Source: JAZRWQ01 sp045541395
GTDB lineage: Bacteria; Bacillota; Clostridia; Oscillospirales; UMGS1783
DNA: 44,358 nt
Assembly: GCA_045541395.1 (NCBI GenBank)
Contig: JAZQIZ010000023.1
Location: 1-44,358, forward strand
Direction: 5' to 3'
Position numbers and translations under genes: made by a program. How positions within the stretch are numbered: the stretch's first letter is position 1; every line of letters starts with the position of its first letter. Shown one piece after another: positions 41,291 through 44,358 of this stretch. The notes beneath the pieces were generated by a model. The model ran no database searches. It saw nothing but the letters and a program-made list of their open reading frames with translations, and was not told the origin of the DNA.

Positions 41291-42094
41291 ATGGATTGGG
41301 TATTAGTAACGGGTGTTGCATCGGGAATGGGCAGAAAATGCGCCTCATTCCTTGCAAAAAACGGCTTTTTCGTGCTGGGGCTCGATATCAACCCCTTTGA
41401 GGGGGAAGAAAATCTTTTTCCCGTAATTGCAGATATAACCGCCCCCGAAAGCCTTGCAAAGGCTCTTGATGAAGTTAAAAAACATACCAAAAGCCTTTAC
41501 GCTGTCATTCATTTCGCAGGGGTGTATATGCTGGATTCTCTTGTGGAAATGCCATACGAGAAAATAAAAAGGGCTGTGGAAATTAACTTCTTAGGGGCTG
41601 TAAACGTAAATAAAACCTTCCTGCCCCTGCTTAAAGAGGGAAGCCGAATCTTAATTACCACAAGCGAGCTTGCCCCTCTTTATCCCTTGCCCTTTACCGG
41701 CCTTTACGCCGTAACCAAATCCGCTCTGGATAAATACGCCTATTCATTAAGAATGGAATTACAGCTGCTTAATATTAAGGTTTCGGTTTTACGGGCAGGG
41801 GCGGTAAATACCCCTATGCTGGGAGTATCCACCGGCGCTTTGGATTCCTTTTGCCAAAATACAAAGCTTTACAGCTGCAATGCCGCCCGATTTAAAAGAA
41901 TCGTTGATTCTGTAGAAGCAAAAAATATCCCCCCCGAAAAGGTTGCAAAAAAGGTAAGTGGCATCCTTTTAAAAAAGCGCCCCCGCTTTGCTTACAGCAT
42001 AAACCGCAACCCTCTTCTTCTGCTTCTGAATGCACTGCCAAAGGGCCTTCAGCTCTTTATTATAAAACTCATTTTAAAGGAACCGAAAAAATGA
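41291..42094 (+). CDS. Short-chain dehydrogenase/reductase
   Basis: This 267-residue protein has the classical SDR motifs: TGVASGMG cofactor loop (7-14), HFAGVYM in place of NNAG, LITTSE with the catalytic Ser or Thr, and YAVTKSALDK with Tyr-x-x-x-Lys. The substrate is unknown. It starts three bases after the alpha-galactosidase stop and overlaps the lipoprotein start by four bases. Confidence 0.88.
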   Translation: MDWVLVTGVASGMGRKCASFLAKNGFFVLGLDINPFEGEENLFPVIADITAPESLAKALDEVKKHTKSLYAVIHFAGVYMLDSLVEMPYEKIKRAVEINFLGAVNVNKTFLPLLKEGSRILITTSELAPLYPLPFTGLYAVTKSALDKYAYSLRMELQLLNIKVSVLRAGAVNTPMLGVSTGALDSFCQNTKLYSCNAARFKRIVDSVEAKNIPPEKVAKKVSGILLKKRPRFAYSINRNPLLLLLNALPKGLQLFIIKLILKEPKK

Positions 42095-42390
42095 AAAAAC
42101 TAATTGCAGTGTTTTTAGTTTTAACCTTTCTTTGCGGCTGTGCGCCCAGGGAAAAGTCGGTCACTTTTACCGCCAAGGTCCTTGAAGTAACCGAAAGCTC
42201 CCTTCTTTTAGAAGCCGAAGACCAAAAAGAAAGCGGCATCTGTGCCGGCTCCCAAATTTATATCCCCAGCCAAAACCTCCCCGAAGGCATTTCCCAAGGC
42301 TCGGTTTTGCAGATCGAGTTCAACGGCCTTATTATGGAATCCTGGCCCTTACAGCTTGGCCGGATATACTCCGTATCCCTTGTAAAATAA
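42091..42390 (+). CDS. Small lipoprotein
   Basis: This 99-residue protein has a lipobox signal (MKKLIAVFLVLTFLCGC) and a small OB-like beta domain: FTAKVLEVTESSLLLEA, VLQIEFNGLIMESWP. The pattern resembles DUF3221/YobA-like lipoproteins. It is the last gene of the DUF5714-SDR operon. Confidence 0.75.
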   Translation: MKKLIAVFLVLTFLCGCAPREKSVTFTAKVLEVTESSLLLEAEDQKESGICAGSQIYIPSQNLPEGISQGSVLQIEFNGLIMESWPLQLGRIYSVSLVK

Positions 42391-42432
42391 AGCCGCTGCC
42401 GGGTGTAAGAAAGAACAGTAAGGAGTGGAACC

Positions 42433-43260
42433 GTGAAAAAGAAATATCTTCCTCCTGTTATGATGCTGCTTATATTTGAGGCAATTGCCGTTGCTCTGTG
42501 GCTTACAAAAGATAACCTGTTTTATCTTTTTAATTTCAGCTATATAGGGCTTGCTCTTTCTTCGGGGCTGTTCCTTTATATTAAAAAGGTAAAGTACGCA
42601 AGGCATATAGTGCAGTTTTTGGTGGGGTGCTATATGCTTGTTTACCTTGGCATCATTTCCAATGAGAATATGCAGATAGAAGGCTTCTGGTTTTATCTTT
42701 TCAGCGGAGTTTTCGAAGCGGCAACTATCCATTACGCCGTAGCTAAAATATTCGGCCCGCTTCTGTTTGGCAGAGGCTGGTGCGGCTATGCCTGTTGGAC
42801 TGCCATGGTACTGGATCTGCTTCCCTTTAAAACCCCTGCCGGCCCAAGAAAAAAATTCGGGTTTGTACGGTATATTACTTTTGCTTTGTCTTTTATTTTT
42901 GTGGCTTTGCTTTTTGTGCTTTACACAGGCAATATGGAAAAAATAATGCTTTGGTGCTTCCTTGGCGGCAATATCCTTTATTACGCCGTTGGCATAATCC
43001 TTGCCTATATACTTAAGGATAACCGCGCCTTTTGCAAATATCTTTGCCCTGTTGCGGTTTTGCTGAAGGCCGCAAGCTATTTTTCGCTATTGCGAATTAC
43101 CTGCACCACGGAAAAATGTATCTCCTGCGGGAAATGCAAAAGGGTGTGCCCCATGAACGTGGATATAACCAACAATTCCCGCTCCCGCGAAAACGGAACA
43201 GAGTGTATTCTTTGTATGGAATGCGCCGACATCTGCCCCCAAAAAGCATTGAAGCTATAA
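42433..43260 (+). CDS. NapH/NosR-like membrane 4Fe-4S protein
   Basis: This encodes 275 residues from GTG 42433 with AAGGAG at 42419-42424. It has about five membrane helices, then a C-terminal double 4Fe-4S ferredoxin: CISCGKCKRVCP and CILCMECADICP. The Cys motifs GRGWCGYACW and FCKYLCPVAV are typical of the NapH/CcoG/RdxA-type family, which passes electrons across the membrane. The partner is unknown. A terminator follows. Confidence 0.88.
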   Translation: MKKKYLPPVMMLLIFEAIAVALWLTKDNLFYLFNFSYIGLALSSGLFLYIKKVKYARHIVQFLVGCYMLVYLGIISNENMQIEGFWFYLFSGVFEAATIHYAVAKIFGPLLFGRGWCGYACWTAMVLDLLPFKTPAGPRKKFGFVRYITFALSFIFVALLFVLYTGNMEKIMLWCFLGGNILYYAVGIILAYILKDNRAFCKYLCPVAVLLKAASYFSLLRITCTTEKCISCGKCKRVCPMNVDITNNSRSRENGTECILCMECADICPQKALKL

Positions 43261-43263
43261 CTT

Positions 43264-43290
43264 AAAAAGCTCCCTTCGGGGAGCTTTTTT
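43264..43290 (+). terminator. Rho-independent terminator
   Basis: AAAAGCTCCC-TTCG-GGGAGCTTTTTT. Confidence 0.9.
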
Positions 43291-43328
43291 GCACCCTTTT
43301 GGGGGCGAGGAAGTGAGTATTATACATA

Positions 43329-43506
43329 ATGGATATGTGGTTCAATTGCTATTGCTCACCTGCGATCCGTGAAACAACGAAGGATGGGTATCGAACGCTT
43401 ATCTATAACCACATAATCCCCGAAATTGGTGATGTGCCACTTAATCAACTGAAACAAGCCGACCTTCAAACATTCTATACGAGAATGAAAAAGTGTGGAC
43501 GAATCA
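43329..43506 (+). pseudogene. Truncated tyrosine recombinase (N-terminal fragment)
   Basis: The frame from 43329 reads like the SAM-like N-terminal domain of Tn916-type integrases: TTKDGYRTLIYNHIIPEIGD and LNQLKQADLQTFYTRMKK. No catalytic domain follows: the reading continues into unrelated sequence before the promoter of the thioredoxin genes. It is a mobile-element scar. Confidence 0.75.
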
Positions 43507-43510
43507 GAAA

Positions 43511-43552
43511 TGTGATGTTATCACAGAACAGCAACAAAAGCTGTGATATAAT
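43511..43552 (+). promoter_or_regulatory. Promoter with palindromic operator for the thioredoxin genes
   Basis: TGTGAT-GTT-ATCACA is a perfect palindrome at 43511-43525. TATAAT lies at 43547-43552, preceded by another TGTGAT half site (43542 region) that touches the -10. No good -35 is present, which fits an activator- or repressor-controlled promoter. Confidence 0.6.
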
Positions 43553-43584
43553 GAAGCCACAAAGAAAAAAAGGAGGACGTAAAT

Positions 43585-43890
43585 ATGTCTGCTATCAATA
43601 TCAATAAAAACAATTTTCAAAATGAAGTATTAAATTCCGAAAAGAAAGTCCTTCTGGACTTTTGGGCACCCTGGTGCGGCCCCTGCCGTATGGTAGTGCC
43701 GATCGTGGAAGAGATCGCCGCTGAACGTCCCGACATCAAGGTCGGAAAGATCAACGTGGATGAAGAGGTGGAGCTTGCCAGTCAGTTCGGCATTATGAGC
43801 ATTCCTACTCTGGTGGTAATTGAAAAGGGTAAAATCGTAAATCAGGCAATGGGAGCAAGACCGAAGGAAGCAATCCTCGGTATGTTGTAA
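43585..43890 (+). CDS. trxA: Thioredoxin
   Basis: This 101-residue protein has the active site WCGPC (Cys31, Cys34) and the cis-Pro loop SIPTLVVI. AAGGAGG lies at 43570-43576. It reduces disulfides in the cytoplasm. It is followed within 11 bases by a rhodanese gene and then by a CoA-disulfide-reductase-like gene. Confidence 0.95.
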   Translation: MSAININKNNFQNEVLNSEKKVLLDFWAPWCGPCRMVVPIVEEIAAERPDIKVGKINVDEEVELASQFGIMSIPTLVVIEKGKIVNQAMGARPKEAILGML

Positions 43891-43901
43891 GGAGATCTAA
43901 A

Positions 43902-44222
43902 ATGGGATTCTTTGATTTTTTGAGACAACCCGATGTAAATCAGGGCGTAAATGATTATAAAAATTCTACCGGTGCCGTGCTGCTTGACGTGCGCACTCCG
44001 GAAGAATACAGCGAAGGTCATATCCCGGAAAGCAAGAACATTCCGCTGCAAGCTCTTGACAATGTAAGGTCTGTGGTGGAAAATAAAGATACGGAGTTGT
44101 TTGTTTATTGCTATTCCGGTGCAAGAAGTCGTCAGGCTGCGACGATGCTCGGACATATGGGATATACTAAGGTTAATAACATCGGCGGGATATCTTCTTA
44201 TCGCGGAAAGGTGGAACGGTAA
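43902..44222 (+). CDS. Rhodanese-domain protein
   Basis: This 106-residue protein has LLDVRTPEEYSEGHIP and the persulfide Cys70 in VYCYSGARS (motif CxxGxRS). It transfers sulfane sulfur. It is a single-domain protein placed between thioredoxin and the flavoprotein. Confidence 0.93.
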   Translation: MGFFDFLRQPDVNQGVNDYKNSTGAVLLDVRTPEEYSEGHIPESKNIPLQALDNVRSVVENKDTELFVYCYSGARSRQAATMLGHMGYTKVNNIGGISSYRGKVER

Positions 44223-44224
44223 TT

Positions 44225-44358
44225 ATGAAAGTTGTGATTGTAGGCGGTGTGGCAGGCGGAGCAACCGCCGCCGCACGAATCCGAAGGCTCGATGAAAAGG
44301 CAGAGATCGTGGTTTTTGAGCGCTCGGGATACATCTCCTACGCCAACTGCGGACTGCC
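44225..44358 (+). CDS. CoA-disulfide-reductase/NADH-oxidase-type flavoprotein (partial)
   Basis: The gene starts at ATG 44225 and runs off the window. The first 44 residues show the FAD-binding VIVGGVAGGATAAARIRR and YISYANCGLP, whose Cys42 matches the single redox Cys of CoA-disulfide reductases and NADH oxidases/peroxidases. Fused rhodanese domains occur in related enzymes, but the C terminus is outside. Confidence 0.88.
   Translation, partial: MKVVIVGGVAGGATAAARIRRLDEKAEIVVFERSGYISYANCGL

Noticed and set aside
1..44358. CRISPR arrays, rRNA, tRNA
   Set aside because: No regularly spaced short repeats and no recognisable RNA gene were found by eye.

Overview
The window looks like a chromosomal contig from a gut-type member of the Firmicutes, class Clostridia (probably Oscillospirales or a close relative). 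The evidence is a leucine-biosynthesis T-box leader, strong GGAGG ribosome binding sites, near-consensus sigma-A promoters (TTGACA-N17-TATAAT), Gram-positive lipoprotein and wall-anchor signals, and XhlA/phiLC3-type lysis genes. No rRNA, tRNA or CRISPR array was seen.

Layout. (1) 1-4700: the 3' end of one secreted protein gene, then a tandem paralogue encoding a 1410-residue secreted protein with about 80 cysteines in its first 430 residues. Both copies share a near-identical 3' end and terminator. (2) 4769-7541: a Na/phosphate cotransporter with PhoU-like tail, coupled to a membrane-anchored putative beta-propeller protein. (3) 7650-8170: a small inverted-repeat element carrying a DUF559 nuclease-like gene. 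(4) 8270-10363: azlC-azlD branched-chain amino acid exporter and a PHP-domain phosphoesterase. (5) 10411-13066: two lipoproteins whose leaders and signal peptides are a roughly 200-bp direct repeat; each leader holds an 11-codon ORF. (6) 13072-15471, minus strand: flavin reductase, iron alcohol dehydrogenase and HAD hydrolase.

(7) 15471-28104: an S24-type repressor diverging from an 11.7-kb, one-directional phage structural cluster. It encodes a Cys-rich first gene, TerS-like protein, TerL, a one-TM protein, portal, scaffold-like protein, capsid, connector, tail/fibre proteins, XhlA, holin and M23-LysM endolysin. No integrase, replication, tape-measure or major tail protein gene is present. 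TTGCG-N3-CGCAA palindromes mark both divergent promoters and two gene starts, so one cleavable repressor probably controls the whole block. It is a decayed podovirus-like prophage or a domesticated particle resembling a gene transfer agent.

(8) 28113-32304, minus strand: a T-box-controlled operon of a LeuA-like protein that lacks key catalytic residues, followed by a TIM-barrel/acyl-CoA-synthetase fusion. (9) 32341-33569: an orphan promoter with phased TTGT(A/T)AC boxes and a lactate/malate dehydrogenase. (10) 33816-37785: alpha/beta hydrolase, tautomerase, a secreted wall-anchor-like protein, NudC and an MBL-fold hydrolase. (11) 37874-43290: a tightly overlapping operon (DUF5714, CPBP protease, GH36 alpha-galactosidase, SDR, lipoprotein) and a NapH-like ferredoxin membrane protein. 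(12) 43329-44358: a truncated integrase fragment followed by thioredoxin, rhodanese and the start of a CoA-disulfide-reductase-like flavoprotein, a probable transferred sulfur/redox operon.

All assignments are from reading translated sequence by eye; no database search was possible.
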